A stretch of DNA of 64,000 nucleotides from Asterella californica (lineage: Eukaryota > Streptophyta > Marchantiopsida > Marchantiales > Aytoniaceae): positions 10,230,001-10,294,000 of the forward strand of contig JAYKYS010000009.1 of assembly GCA_036924285.1 (NCBI GenBank). The letters run 5' to 3'. A model generated the notes under the pieces. The model ran no database searches. It had not been told where the DNA came from and saw only the letters and a list, made by a program, of their open reading frames with translations. The translations under genes were made by a program, and so were the position numbers. Shown here piece by piece: positions 1-11,295 of the stretch (positions are counted from its first letter, which is position 1; every line of letters starts with the position of its first letter).

Positions 1-17
1 GACATACTGGGAAACTC

Positions 18-2108
18 TGTTGCACTAAGCCACACGTGTTTACTGTGAGCTGAAGCCTCAGTCCTTCCCAAGTGCCCACAGTCTAGCTTCTACTTCTCAG
101 AAGACGAAACTAGTCTTCCAGAAGACAGCTGCTCCGTCTTCTGAGATTCTAACAGTACTTTCCTAAATAGCTCTCGTCTTCCGAGCTATATCTAAACAAT
201 CCTAACTAAGCAAGGCCTCGCATGGATTCCTGAGAAGACAACCCACCTTGCATTACATCCTACTTCCTATCAAAAGATACAAGATTCGCAAAATGTAGAG
301 TGCATAACAGGTTCAGAAGATGGTCGCGGGCTCCTACGGTGACAGTGGCCTCAGGGAAGACTCCCAGGACAGCTTCCGATTCAATGTCTTTCTCAGAAGA
401 CCTCCCGAAGTCAGGCTTCCCTTCACTGGTCTCACTTGTCTTTTTCTTCCTACGCACAATCTATCCTCACAACAGACTCAAAACATTGGCACTCTGTTCT
501 TCTGACTTCTCATCTCTCATACACACTCAGAAGAAGCTTGTTGCTCGGTGGAAAGACATGACCCTCGACCATTCTCTCCAGATTCTGCCAGCAAGACTTC
601 TCACGACTCTCTCCTAAGTTCGGGAAGAAGAAGGAATGGGCTGCTATGGGTAGGACAGAAGAGACCCGAAATGGACCCTCACGTCTTCTCGCGCATTTTG
701 CCAGCCCTTCCAGTCTTCTAGTCTCTCTAGGAAGATGTAGATTTGAGAAGCTTGGAAGACCGGGAGGCACAAGCCTAGTTCCCGCCTTCCAACTTCTCGA
801 AATAACAAAACAACTCACCACGCCACTCAGGATTCGTACCAAACCTCTCTTAATACCAAGGCAAAGCAAATCCACCCTTGATACGAATTGTATACAGTCG
901 GTCTTCCGAAGACAGTCAGGCTTCCGAAGATGTCTAGCTTCCGAAGACGTCAGGCTTCCGAAGATGTTCCAATCTCAGAAGCGTCTTCCAAAGATGTTCA
1001 GATCTTCTGAAGCGTCTTCTGTTCAAGGTTTCGGATGTAGAGGGATGGTTGGGTACGGAAATTGACAGCTAGGATCTCCAATTTGAGGACTATGGGTAGG
1101 GAAGCTCGAATTGAACTCGGGAGGAAGCAAGAAGATGTCTGACAGAAATTGGAGAACGCTTTCGCGTCCAATGTCGCCAAAGGAAAAACATGGAGAGGGA
1201 ATTGATCGATCGGGTTGCCTGCAAACAACTGGGGAAGCGCGGGGGATATCAACCAAAAGGCGAGAAGCAGTGGGAGGAAAGAGAACATGGGAAGAACCTC
1301 TACAGTCTTCTGTCTTCTTCCCGGCCTTCCTTCAATCTTCTGCACACTTACGACTCCGACTCCAGCTCCAAGGTGACCCCTACTAAGCTATTGCTGCTGC
1401 CAATGTCTCGCCACTCCTTAGTCGAATAAGCCTCCACCCTCGATTCTTCTCAGCTGCCGTCCGCTGTCTGCTTCTAGGTGCCTTCAGGAGACTCCTCCAG
1501 CTCAATGTACTTCCTATCCTCAACGACTCACCCTCACCTTCACTCTAACTATGAATTGATCCTGGCCGCACTCAATTTCACCTCGTTGCCTTTACTCCAC
1601 TCAATCCCCTTCAGTTCGATCTTCCAGATCAAAGATCGCTCGATGCAGAAAGCAGGTAAGTGTCTTATATTAATGCGCTTCCTGCGTATCTTCTCACTCG
1701 GTTTAGGGGTTCTCAACCCGATGTCCTACCTGACCTACCCACCACCGTGGGGTTACCCAAGTAGGTACACCCACTTCTTTACTTGGAAATCCCGTGGTTA
1801 GACTTCCACGATCGCTGTCGTCAGGAAGACGCGTGTCTTCCGTCTTCCGTTGTCCGTCGCGGTCTTCTGTCGTCCGCTGTCTTCTGCGGTCTTCCGTCGT
1901 CTTCGGAAGACACCACTGGGAAGGCGCTTCCCGGAAGACAACGGTCTTTCGAAGAAGTCAACTTCTTATTGCAACAAAAGAACATAAGAGCATCTTCCTT
2001 CTAAGGAAGCCGTAATCTTAAGTAACAACGCTTCTTCAGTTATACAAACCAGTTATTAATCTCAAAAATTTCAAAAATCCGTGAATCCTGTAATTTATGG
2101 ACACCACA
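18..2108 (-). mobile_element. LTR1 copy a (3' LTR of a truncated element A copy)
   Basis: Copy a of a long terminal repeat found four times in the window (others at 2573-4516, 8825-10811, 18060-20009). On the minus strand it starts TGTGGTG next to a purine-rich tract (2109-2124) and ends GCAACA, giving TG..CA ends. It is followed on the high-coordinate side by the tail of an element A pol, so it is a 3' LTR on the minus strand. Bases 1-17 match the sequence that follows LTR1 in the other copies, so another leader region probably lies just outside the window. The repeat is packed with GAAGAC/GTCTTC hexamers, for example five exact copies in about 130 bases at 901-1030. The short ORFs across it are not conserved as proteins and I do not call them genes. 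Confidence 0.8.
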
Positions 2109-2572
2109 TACGTCCACCCTCACATGTTTGTGTCCCCGCAAACATCAGTGCTTCAGCACTTCTGTTCACGTCCAGTACTTCTTGACGCGCCACCCATTTA
2201 CACGAGTGGTCATCAACGTACCGTCTAACTCTTCCAACTGCAAGGAGCCATTGGTGAAGACCTCTAAGACTCGGTAAGGATCCATCCAGCGGAGATGAAG
2301 TTTCATAGGGAACTTAAGATGTCGATTGTCGTAGAGAAGAACCAAGTCCCCATCTACGACGGTCACCTTCTTCAGCTTGCCGTCATAGTTCACCTTACGT
2401 TGCGCTTGTACTTCGTACGTCTTCTCCAAAGCTGCATTCCTGTCTTCTTCGAACTCTACGAAGTTCAGAAGACGCTGCTCCTGGCTCTCTTCTTCTCCCA
2501 TACGTTCGGTTACGGCTAACCGGTAAGTAGAGACCTCTAACTCGATGAGCACAATAGGTGTCATGCCATAAG
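2109..2572 (-). pseudogene. Ty3/gypsy pol 3' fragment (integrase C-terminal region)
   Basis: Minus-strand reading frame ending in a stop at 2166-2168. It matches the last about 135 residues of element A's pol at 10870-11268, including the stretch VVDGDLVLLYDN and the C-terminal KKYW. This part of a gypsy integrase lies downstream of the DDE core. Upstream on the minus strand it is cut at 2572, exactly where an inverted LTR1 (copy b) begins, so the element lost everything 5' of this point. It keeps an arginine (CGA) where element A has a TGA stop, showing the residue was ancestral. The purine-rich strip before LTR1a at 2109-2124 is its polypurine tract. Confidence 0.8.
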
Positions 2573-4516
2573 TGTGGTGCCCACAAATTACAGGATTCAC
2601 AAATTTTTGAAATTTTTAAGATTAATAACTTGTTTGTATAACTGAAGAAGCGTTGTTACTTAAGATTACTGGTTCCTTAGAAGGAAGATGATCTTATGAG
2701 CTTTTTGTAATAAGAAGTTGACTTCTTCGGAAGACGACCGTCTTCTCGGAAGCGTCTTCTAAGTTGCGTCTTCGGAAGACGGGAAGACGAGAAGACGGCG
2801 GAAGACACCCATCTTCCGGAAGACAGCGACCGCGAAGACCTAACCATGAATTTCCAAGTAAAGGAGTAGGTGTACCTACTAGGTAACACCAAGGTGGTAG
2901 GTAGGTCGGGTAAGCCATCTAGGATCGAAACCCTTAATCTGCGGGGAAGATGCGCAGGAAGCGCATTAGCGCATTCTAACTTCTCGCAGCAAGCACGCTT
3001 CTTGAGAAGATCAATTTCAGAGGATGAGCTTCGAGTAAGGAGGCAGCGAGGTGAAATTGAGTGAGGATAGGATCAATTAGAAGCTAGAAGGAAGGCGAGG
3101 TCGAATTGCTGAAGCGCAGAAAACGTACTGATTGGAAGCTGACATTGGAAGCAGCTGAGTGGAATCGGAGGTGGACGGCTTAATCAATTGAGGCGCAACC
3201 AGGAGCGGACGAAGAAAGTAGTTCAGTGGGGTCGCGTTTGAGCTGGGACTAGAGCCAGAAGCGCGCAGAAGGTCGAAGACAACTCGAGAAGCAGACAGAA
3301 GACAATAGAGGTTCTTCCCATGTTCTTTTCCCTTCCCACTGCTTCTCGCCTTTGTTTGGTATCTCCTGCGCTTCCCCGGTTGTTTGCAGGCAGCCTGATC
3401 AATTACCCCCCCATCCTCATTTTCCCATTGTGACATTGGGTGCGGAAGCGCTGCCCAATTTCCGTCAAACATCTTCCTACTTCTTCCTGAGTTCAATTCG
3501 AGCTTCCCTAACCATCGTCCTCAAATTGACGATCCCAGCTATCAATTTCCCTACCCTACCATCTCTCTACTCCCGAAACCTTGAATAGAAGACGCTTCGG
3601 AAGATTGGAACATCTTCGGAAGACTGTCTTCAGAAGTCGACTAGAACCAATTCGTATCAAGAGTGGATTTGTGTTGCTTTTGTGTTAAGAGAGGCTTGGT
3701 ACGAATCCTGAGTGATGTGGTGAGTTGTTTTGTTATTTCGAGAAGTTGGAAGTCGAGAACTAGGCCTGTGCCTCCCGGTCTTCCAAGCTTCTCAACTCCA
3801 CATCTTCCTAGAGAGACTAGAAGACTGAAAGGCTGGCAAAATGAGCAAGAAGACGTGAGGGTCCATTTCGGATCTCTTCTATCCGACCCATAGCAGCCAT
3901 TCCTTCTTCTTCCCAAACTTAGGAGAGAGTCGTGAGAAGACTTGCTGGCAGAATCTGGAGAGAATGGTCGAGGGTCATGTCTTCCCACCGAGCAGCAAGC
4001 TTCTTCTGAGTGTGTATGAGAGGTGAGAAGTCAGAAGAACAGAGTGCAAATGTCTTGAGTCTGTTGTGAGGATAGATTGCGCGTAGGAAGACGAAGACAG
4101 GTGAGACCAGTGAAGGGAAGCCTAACTTCGGGAGGCCTTCCGAGAAAGACATTGAATCAGAAACCATCCCGGGTGTCTTCTTAGAGGCCACTGTCACCGT
4201 AGGAGCTCGCAACCATCTTCTGAATCTGTTACGCACTCTACATTTCGCGAATCTTGTATCTTCTGATAGGAAGTAGGATGTAATGCAAGGTGGGTTGTCT
4301 TCTTGGTAATCCATGCGAGGCCTTGCTTAGATAGGATTGTTTAGATATAGCTCGGAAGACGAGGGCTATCTAGGAAGTACTGTTAGAATCCTGGAAGACG
4401 GAGTAGCTGTCTTCTGGAAGACTAGGTTTGTCTTCTGAGAGTAGAAGCTATACTGTGGGCACTTGGGAAGGACTGAGCCTTCAGCTCATAGTAAGTGCGT
4501 GTGGCTTAGTGCAACA
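2573..4516 (+). mobile_element. LTR1 copy b, inverted (5' LTR of element B2)
   Basis: Plus-strand copy of LTR1, reverse-complementary to copy a, so 18-2108 and 2573-4516 form a large inverted repeat with a 464-base spacer. It begins TGTGGTGCCC directly after CCATAAG and ends GCAACA. Element A has an uninterrupted CCATAAGTTAGG at the equivalent site (about 11270), so this copy inserted into, or was rearranged into, the pol tail of the first A copy. I could not find the partner junction, so no target-site duplication is confirmed. Bases 2690-2840 hold about ten exact GAAGAC/GTCTTC hexamers. The leader ORF follows at 4528. Confidence 0.8.
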
Positions 4517-4527
4517 GGTCTTCCAGT

Positions 4528-4888
4528 ATGTCGATGCATCCTCGAGGATTGGTGCTACCCGCAGCAGAGTTGGCCGAGGCCACTCCCTTCCTCAAGGAGT
4601 TGGGTCTCGATTTCTTCCTATGGGATTGGAATCTCGCCGACCAGGGACTTCTGGAGGAGGTTTGGGCAGCTTTGCCACATCACAACCGTGTATCTGCGAA
4701 GGCAGGCGTAGCTCAAGGAAGACCATCTTCCTGGACTGAAGATTGGTGGCGCATGCCTTTCCACAGGTCAGAATCCGAGAACCTAAGGTATTGGCTTGAA
4801 AAGAAGATCTTGCCCAAGATCGTGAGTGAGTGGCATGTGCCTAGGAGCACAACTTGCCTCTTCCTGGAGGACAGGCAGGGAAGGAACG
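4528..4888 (+). pseudogene. Leader ORF of element B2, 5' part only
   Basis: Reading frame starting 12 bases after LTR1b with MSMHPRGLVLP. It closely matches the N-terminal about 120 residues of the leader ORF of element A (17491-18048) and of B1 (8292-8813). The match stops at 4888, where a different sequence beginning TGTAATGACGC is joined; the remaining two codons to the stop are foreign. I recognise no catalytic motif. The protein is rich in W, L and charged residues and looks globular (short motifs FLWDWNL, EDWWR). The rest of B2 probably resumes at 20010. Function unknown. Confidence 0.65.
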
Positions 4889-6422
4889 TGTAATGACGCA
4901 AGATTACTCCTTTTGTCCATTTAGTATACAAGATATCGTTCTCACAGAGGATTTGCACAAGTAACGCTGCTCTAAGTTCTAAGATCTGTTCAAACACACA
5001 AACACACGGGTTTTGTCTAGGAATCCCGTCTTCTCACAAAACCACGCGTCTTCCAGACACTCCAAAAGGTGCTCTGGAACTAAACAAACAACTACTCACT
5101 AAAATATCACACAACTATTCACAGAGAAACTCGGGAAGACGATCTTCCTGCTTCCAGGTTGCTTCTTCCGGTCTTCTCAGTACCGTCTTCCCGAAGCGAT
5201 TCTCGTCTTCTGGGGGTTCAGCTCGTCTTCTCACACCTCTAGAAGAATGTCCTGCTTCGCAGAAGTTGACCAGCACGGCTGTTACACCTTACTCTCACAC
5301 TCACATTCCAACGGGTTAGATCAATCACAGGGTGTATGCCCCCTGTAGCCTTCCCAGGCTTCTACCTACGGAAATGGTCTTCCTGCAGCACTACAACGAC
5401 ATTCACCTTCACGGAAGCTCAATAGAAGATTCGGAAACTCACTAGAAGAAGGTAGGAAGATGGGGAAGATGAGAGAAGATGGGGAAGATGAGAAAATCCA
5501 AACAAGAGAAAAACAAGATGAAAAGAGGAAATTAAGATTCCGACAGGCTTCTAGTCCGGATCCTGACTAACAAGCCATCCCTGCTTGTAATAGTTTGGGG
5601 AGGAAGACAACAAACATGTGTACAGTCGCACCGTCTTCTACTCGAGGATGTCGTCTTCTGCTGTGGGAAGAAGGCTTCTTTCTTCTTCACTTCGCTGCTC
5701 TGACTACTCTGTCTTCTGGGATCCCTTACCCATAAGACCGTTCGTACGTAGATCCCAAGTGCTCTACTGAGCGAGTCAAGCTACACTTTCACAACTGCTG
5801 ACAGTCACCGCCACTCAAGAAGAATACTTCTCATGCACAATTGGGAGCGAATTCAATACAATCTACCACCTAGAAGACATGAACAAAGCTGCTGCACTCA
5901 AATCCACAATCCATTCCCCGAGAAGAAGTCACAATGACATTGGGAAATTCACTCCCTCTTCTTCTTGCGTCTACTCCTCGACACACCAGTCTAGTCAACA
6001 GGACTGCACGAGGATGCCGTTCTCTGTTCCTAGACTATCCACTACCTCTATCTACATCTTTGAACCACTGCTGGTACGAGCATGCAGACCCCTCCTGTGT
6101 ATTCCAAGACTATTCGTATGTTTCCAACAACGGGTGTAGTGTGCGAAGCACTATCTATCTTGTGTCTTTGCTCTAATGTGTCTCGTCTGCCTGCACCATA
6201 GAATCAATGTGTGTGTGCAGTAGCTACAGAACTCTATCTCCTACTCTTCGATCCTACTTATGTCGCTGCCATGAGAACCAGGGGAGACGACCACCAGGGA
6301 GAGAGAGGCGCTGACAGGAGGTTGTCACCCCACATGCAGGCGGTTCCCCTTCCTAATTAGCCATCCACCTTGTTGCTCCTACGCTACCTATGCTGCCACA
6401 TGATGTCCTAACTATTTTTACA
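4889..6422 (-). mobile_element. Putative LTR-like 3' terminal region of element B1 (LTRx copy 1)
   Basis: About 1.5 kb that is reverse-complementary to 21065-22551. On the minus strand it runs from TGTAAAAATAG, just after a short purine-containing strip AAGGGTGGCAG, to ATTACA at 4889, giving TG..CA ends. It follows the B1 coiled-coil ORF at the distance expected of a 3' LTR. The caveat is that the 5' end of B1 carries LTR1 rather than this repeat, so LTRx may be a 3' untranslated region with a real terminus rather than a true LTR. It contains many GAAGAC/GTCTTC hexamers and no convincing long ORF. Confidence 0.45.
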
Positions 6423-6495
6423 CTGAAAACTGCCACCCTTAAGATAGCATGTTTTGGTCCTACTAAATCTGGAAGTGTGTCACTTCGGTTGCTGT

Positions 6496-8258
6496 CTACT
6501 CTGATTGCTTCGTGGCAATCTCTACCTGATCTGCTCCTATCGGAGCTACTATCTCGGCTTCTGATGGGCTGGGAAGCCCTGCACTTACCTCGGGTGTCAC
6601 TGAGGTAGCTTCCCTCTTCTCGCTCTTCGCTGGCCCTGCTATATCTGCGGTTGCGTCTTCCTGGGCTTCGGCTTCTGCTTCGGAAGACGGAATCGTCTTA
6701 TGGGAAGCAGAGTCGAGTGGTGCGTCTTCGGTCTTCTGAGGCACGGGTGCGGTACTAGGGACCATGGCGACCTCATAGGGGTCCGGGGAAGTCGCTTCCT
6801 CCACGCGGAATACCTGGGAAGACGGCTCGTCTTCCTGTCTTCCAGAAGACATCTTGTCTTCCGGGGCGTCTTCCGGAGTTTTCTCAGCTTCCAACGCTGT
6901 CACCACCAAGTGCACAGCGAGATCGAACTCCTCCTTCTCCATTCCGGATCCAGTCGATAGTGCTAGAGCGTGGGAAGATGCGGTTGCAGGTGTCAGAAGC
7001 GAGGGAAGACCATAAAGTGTCTTCACTTTCTCTATCTGCCGATCTAAGTACCTGAACATGCTCTCCCGGCATTCCACCAACATTGCTTTGGACTTGCTGT
7101 CCCATCCTCTAGCTAAGGTAAGTAACTTCCTACCCGCGGTGAAGTTGAACTTCTTCCGAAGTGCTTCCACCGACTGTGCTAGCATCTCCTGCGCCCGAGC
7201 CTCCGCTGCTTCCCGCTGCGTCTTCTCAACTGCAACTCGCGCTTCTGCGGCTTCTCGCTGCGTCTTCCAAGTGGTCTGCTCCTCTGCGAGGGTGGTGATC
7301 TTCTCCCGCACTCGGAGGACTTCCTGATCGCGCTGCTGCACATGCGCCTGCAACTCCTGGTTGCTCTTCCGAAGCTGCACCAGCTCCTTGGAAGAAGTGG
7401 CTGCTTCCGCCTGTATCTGGCTGCGAGCTTCTCCGTGGTGCGGAGACTAGCTTCCAGCGACTCCGTCTTCTTCTGGTCTTCTCCCTGTCGCAGCAAGGTG
7501 CGCATGCCGAATCCAGGTTGCAAGGGTCTCTCCTGAGCCTTCACTCTCTTCTCCAGCAACTCCATCGCTGGCTGGATCTCCTTGTGGAAGAAGGCGCTGA
7601 ACTCTTCCAACCTTCTTCCTGCGGAAGACAGGTTCATCTCCACCACTCGCTCTGAAGTATCGACCTTGTCTTCCAGAGGCAAGGATGCCTCTTCCACCAC
7701 GATGGCCTTCATCTTCTGCGCATCAGAAGAAGCTACTCTTCTCATCTTCCGGGGTGGAAGACTCCTCATGGCAGGAGCGGCTCTCTTCGTTGCGTTTCCT
7801 CGCATCGCAGCAGGAGCGCCCATCCATCCTTCGTCTTCTGGGGTCTTCGAAAGACTCACAGGTGTTGCAGAAGCGGTCTTCTGCTCCGCTCGGGTACTCA
7901 GCAGTTCTTCCTCCGAGTCTGACTCCGATCCTGAATGAATGAGGGAGATGGGTGTCCTAGGTACACTTCTAGGACCCATCTTCCTCGGTGGCGTGGCGTC
8001 TTCCGACCCACTAGACTCGTCTTCCCTCACCAGAAGCGTCTTCTGGTGAGAGCCGGGCCTCAGCTGTGGCATCAGAGTGGGAGGGGAAGTTGCGGCTGCG
8101 GCTCGGTCATCGTCTTCCGAGGTCTCCTCCTTCTCCTCCTGTTGCCTTGTTGGTCCATACTCTGCCAACTGATCTCTCCTAAGATCCCCCATGACTACGT
8201 ACAAGTAGCAGAGGAAAGGTGTCAAGTGTCCTCCCACCGGGGTACCCAAGTACGCTAG
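6496..8258 (-). pseudogene. Element B1 Gag-like protein: shared N-terminus plus coiled coil
   Basis: Two overlapping minus-strand frames (7179-8249 and 6496-7380) form one broken gene with a frameshift between about 7380 and 7480. The first about 115 residues match element A Gag (same LTPFLCYLYV and HQKTLLVREDESSG segments). After about 7893 the sequences part: A continues into a retrotransposon Gag domain, while B1 continues into a basic linker, then a long E/K/R/Q-rich helical stretch with repeated TQREAAEAR units (predicted coiled coil), then an acidic S/E/P-rich tail. No zinc knuckle, protease or RT follows. The same coiled-coil ORF recurs on the plus strand at 20010-20994. I infer a non-autonomous element whose protein assembles with, or imitates, Gag. 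Confidence 0.65.
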
Positions 8259-8813
8259 CTCCGTCTGTACATAGTTGTGGATGTATGTGCCCTAGTAGAT
8301 GGGTACTCGTTTATCCCACACTGCTTCCAGGAAGTCTACGTCCTGATCTCCTAGGTACCTCATCTTCTGCGCTTTTCTCTTGGGGAAGAGATGCAGAAAC
8401 AGCTTCGCCGGAAGTCGCTTCTTCGGCTCCCGGTAAGATTCGATCTTCCACCCATTCCTACCCTGCATGTCTTCCATGAAAAGACAGGTGGTGCTCCCAG
8501 GCACATGCCATGTACTCACGACCCTGGGCAAAACTTTCTTCTCAAATCAATACCCTCGGTCCTCGGAGTCTGACCTATGGAAAGCTCTGCGCCACCAATC
8601 TTCAGTCGAAGAAGATGGTATTCCTCGAGCTACTCCTGCCTTCGCAGGTTCACGGTTGCGGGGTGGTAACGCTGCCCACACCTCCTCCAGAAGTCCCTGA
8701 TCGGCGAGGTTCCAATCCCACAGGAAGAAGTGGAGACCCAACTCCTTGAGGAAAGGAGTGGCCTCGGCCAATTCTGCCGCTGGTAACACCAAGCCTCGCG
8801 GATGCATCGTCAT
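8259..8813 (-). pseudogene. Leader ORF of element B1
   Basis: Begins MTMHPRGLV 12 bases beyond LTR1c, as in the other copies. Two stops interrupt it relative to the element A copy: a TGA in place of TGG near 8547 and a TAG in place of TGG near 8293. Both are G to A changes on this strand. Downstream the frame (short motifs HNYVQ, AYLGTP) runs straight into the Gag N-terminus, whereas element A has lost one base at this join. Leader and Gag N-terminus were therefore probably one continuous reading frame. No known domain is recognised with certainty. Function unknown. Confidence 0.6.
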
Positions 8814-8824
8814 ACTGGGAGATC

Positions 8825-10811
8825 TGTTGCACTAAGCCACAAGCACCTACTATGAGCTGAAGGCTCAGTTCTTCCCAAGTGCCCACAATCTAGCTTCTAC
8901 TTCTCAGAAGACGAAACTAGTCTTCCAGAAGACAGCTACTCCGTCTTCCGGGATTCTAACAATACTTTCTAGATAGCTCTCGTCTTCCGAGCTATATCTA
9001 AACAATCTTATCTAAGCAAGGCCTCGCATGGATTACCAAGAAGACAACCCACCTTGCATTACATCCTACTTCCTATCAGAAGATACAAGATTTTGCGAAA
9101 CATAAAGTGCATAACAGGTTCGGAAGATGGTTGCGGGCTCCTGCGGTGACAGTGGCCTCTGGGAAGACACCCGGGACAGCTTCCGATTCAATGTCTTCCT
9201 CGGAAGACTTCTCGAAGTCAGGCTTCCCTTCACTGGTCTCACCTGTCTTCGTCTTCCTACGCGCAATCTATCCTCACAACAGACTCAAGACAATTGCACT
9301 CTGTTCTTCTGACTTCTCACCTCTCATACGCACTCAGAAGAAGCTTGCTGCTCGGTGGGAAGACATGGCCCTCGACCATTCTCTCCAGATTCTGCCAGCA
9401 AGTATTCTCACGACTCTCTCCTAAGTTTGGAAAGAAGAAGGAATGGCTGCTATGGGTCGGACAGAAGAGACCCGAAACGGACCCTCACGTCTTCTCGATC
9501 ATTTTGCCAGCCTTTCAGTCTTCTAGTCTCTCTAGGAAGATGTGGAGTTGAGAAGCTTGGAAGACCGGGAGGCACAGGTCTAGTTCCCGACTTCCAACTT
9601 CTCGAAATAACAAAACAACTCACCACACCACTCGGGATTCGTACCAAGCCTCTCTTAACACAAAAGCAACACAAATCCACTCTTGATACGAATTGGTTCT
9701 AGTTGACTTCCGAAGACAGTCTTTCGAAGACAGTCAAGTTTAAGAAGCGTCTTCCGAAGATGTTCCCATCTTCCAAAGAGTCTTCTGTTCGAGGTTTCGG
9801 GTGTAGAGGGGTAGTAGGGTAGGGAAATTGATAGCTGAGATCGTCAATTTGAGGACGAGATGTAGGGAAGCTTGAATTGAACTTAGGAAGAAGTAGGAAG
9901 ATGTCTTGACAGAAATTGGGCAGCGCTTCCGCACCCAATGTATCAATAGAAAGAATGGGGGTGAGAGTAATCGATCAGGCTGCCTGTAAACAACCAGGGA
10001 AGCGCGGGGAATACCAGACAAAGGTGAGAAGAAGTGGGAAGGGGAAAGAACGTGGGAAGAACCTCTACAGTCTTCTTCTGCTTCCCGAGTTGCCTTCGAC
10101 CTCCCGCACGCTTTTGGCTCTGGTCCTAGCTCCAATGCGACTTCACACGGCTGCTTCCGCTTGTTCAATTCTCGGCCACGTCTCAATTTCACCTTCGATT
10201 CTACTCAGCTACTCTCCAATGTCAGCTTCCCGGGAGCTCACAGAAACACCTTTGCTCCCTGCCTTTCGCGCTTCAACAATTCGGTCGCGCCCTTCGCCTA
10301 GCTGCCAACTGGTCCTCACCTCGCTCGCTTTCCTCTCTTGATTTCCTCTCTCGTGAAGCTCACTCTCGCGAATCGATCTTCTCAAGCGCGCTATGCTGCG
10401 GGAAGTTGGAATGCGCTAATGCGCTAGTGCGCATCTTCCCCGCAGATTAGGAGTTTCGACCCTAGATGACCTACCTAACCTACCTACCTGTTTGGTGCAA
10501 CCCAGTAGGTACAACTACTTCTTTACTGAAAAAGCTGTGGTTAGGTCTTCGCGGTCGCTGTCTTCCGGATGTCTTAAACTCATGGATGTCTTCCGCCGTC
10601 TTCCGTCTTCCGAAGACGTAACTGAGAAGACGCTCTTCCGAAGATGGTCGTCTTCCGAAGAAGTCAACTTATTATTACAAACCGCTCGTAAGATCATCTT
10701 CCTGCTAAGGAAGACGTAACCTTAAGTAACAATGCTTCTTCAGTTATACAAACAAGTTATTAATCATAAAAATTTTAAAATTCGTGAATCCTGTAATTTG
10801 TGGGCACCACA
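8825..10811 (-). mobile_element. LTR1 copy c (3' LTR of element A, apparently shared with B1)
   Basis: Direct repeat of LTR1d at 18060-20009. It starts (minus strand) TGTGGTG at 10811, immediately after the polypurine tract 10812-10826 and the integrase end of element A, so it is A's 3' LTR. Unusually, beyond its GCAACA end it continues into the same leader ORF that follows the 5' LTR, and then into B1. The LTR is either shared by two tandem elements or the repeated unit is longer than a standard LTR. GAAGAC/GTCTTC hexamers are dense throughout. Confidence 0.85.
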
Positions 10812-10826
10812 TACGCCCACCCTCAC
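10812..10826 (-). other. Polypurine tract of element A
   Basis: On the minus strand the bases before LTR1c read GAGGGTGGGCGTA, purine-rich and directly adjacent to the TG of the LTR. This is the usual priming site for plus-strand DNA synthesis. The same tract, slightly changed, precedes LTR1a at 2109-2124. Confidence 0.65.
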
Positions 10827-10869
10827 ATGTTTGTGTCCCCGCAAACATCAGTGTATTCTACACTTCTGT

Positions 10870-11268
10870 TTACGTCCAGTACTTCTTGACACGCCACCCA
10901 TTAACACGAGTGGTCATCAGTGTACCGTCCAACTCTTCCAACTGCAAGGAGCCATTGTCGAAGACCTCCAAGACGCGGTAAGGACCCATCCAGCGAAGAT
11001 GAAGTTTTCCGGGGAACTTAAGATGTCAGTTGTCGTAGAGAAGAACCAAGTCCCCATCCACAACGGTCACCTTCCTCAGCTTGCTATCGTAGTTCACCTT
11101 ACGTTGTGCTTGTACGTCGTATGTCTTCTCCAAAGCTGCATTCCTGTCTTCTTCAAACTCTACGAAATTCAGAAGACGCTGCTCCTGGCTTTCTTCCTCT
11201 CCCATGCGTTCGGAGACGGCTAACCGGTAAGTTGGAACCTCTAACTCAATGGGCACAATAGGTGTCAT
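10870..11268 (-). pseudogene. Element A integrase C-terminal region
   Basis: Frame from 11268 to a TGA at 11026-11028, then continuing in the same frame to TAA at 10872-10870. The internal TGA replaces an arginine CGA seen in the 2109-2572 copy. Motifs include EVPTYRLAV, a basic EKTYDVQAQRKVNYD stretch and DLVLLYDN, typical of the region after the DDE core of plant gypsy integrases. No chromodomain follows before the polypurine tract, so A is not a chromovirus in this part. Confidence 0.8.
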
Positions 11269-11295
11269 GCCATAAGTTAGGTAGAAAGGCGTCTT

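Noticed and set aside
300..1430. Several 80-140 residue ORFs in LTR1
   Set aside because: Overlapping frames on both strands are open because of the GAAGAC-rich composition; sister LTRs do not preserve one frame.
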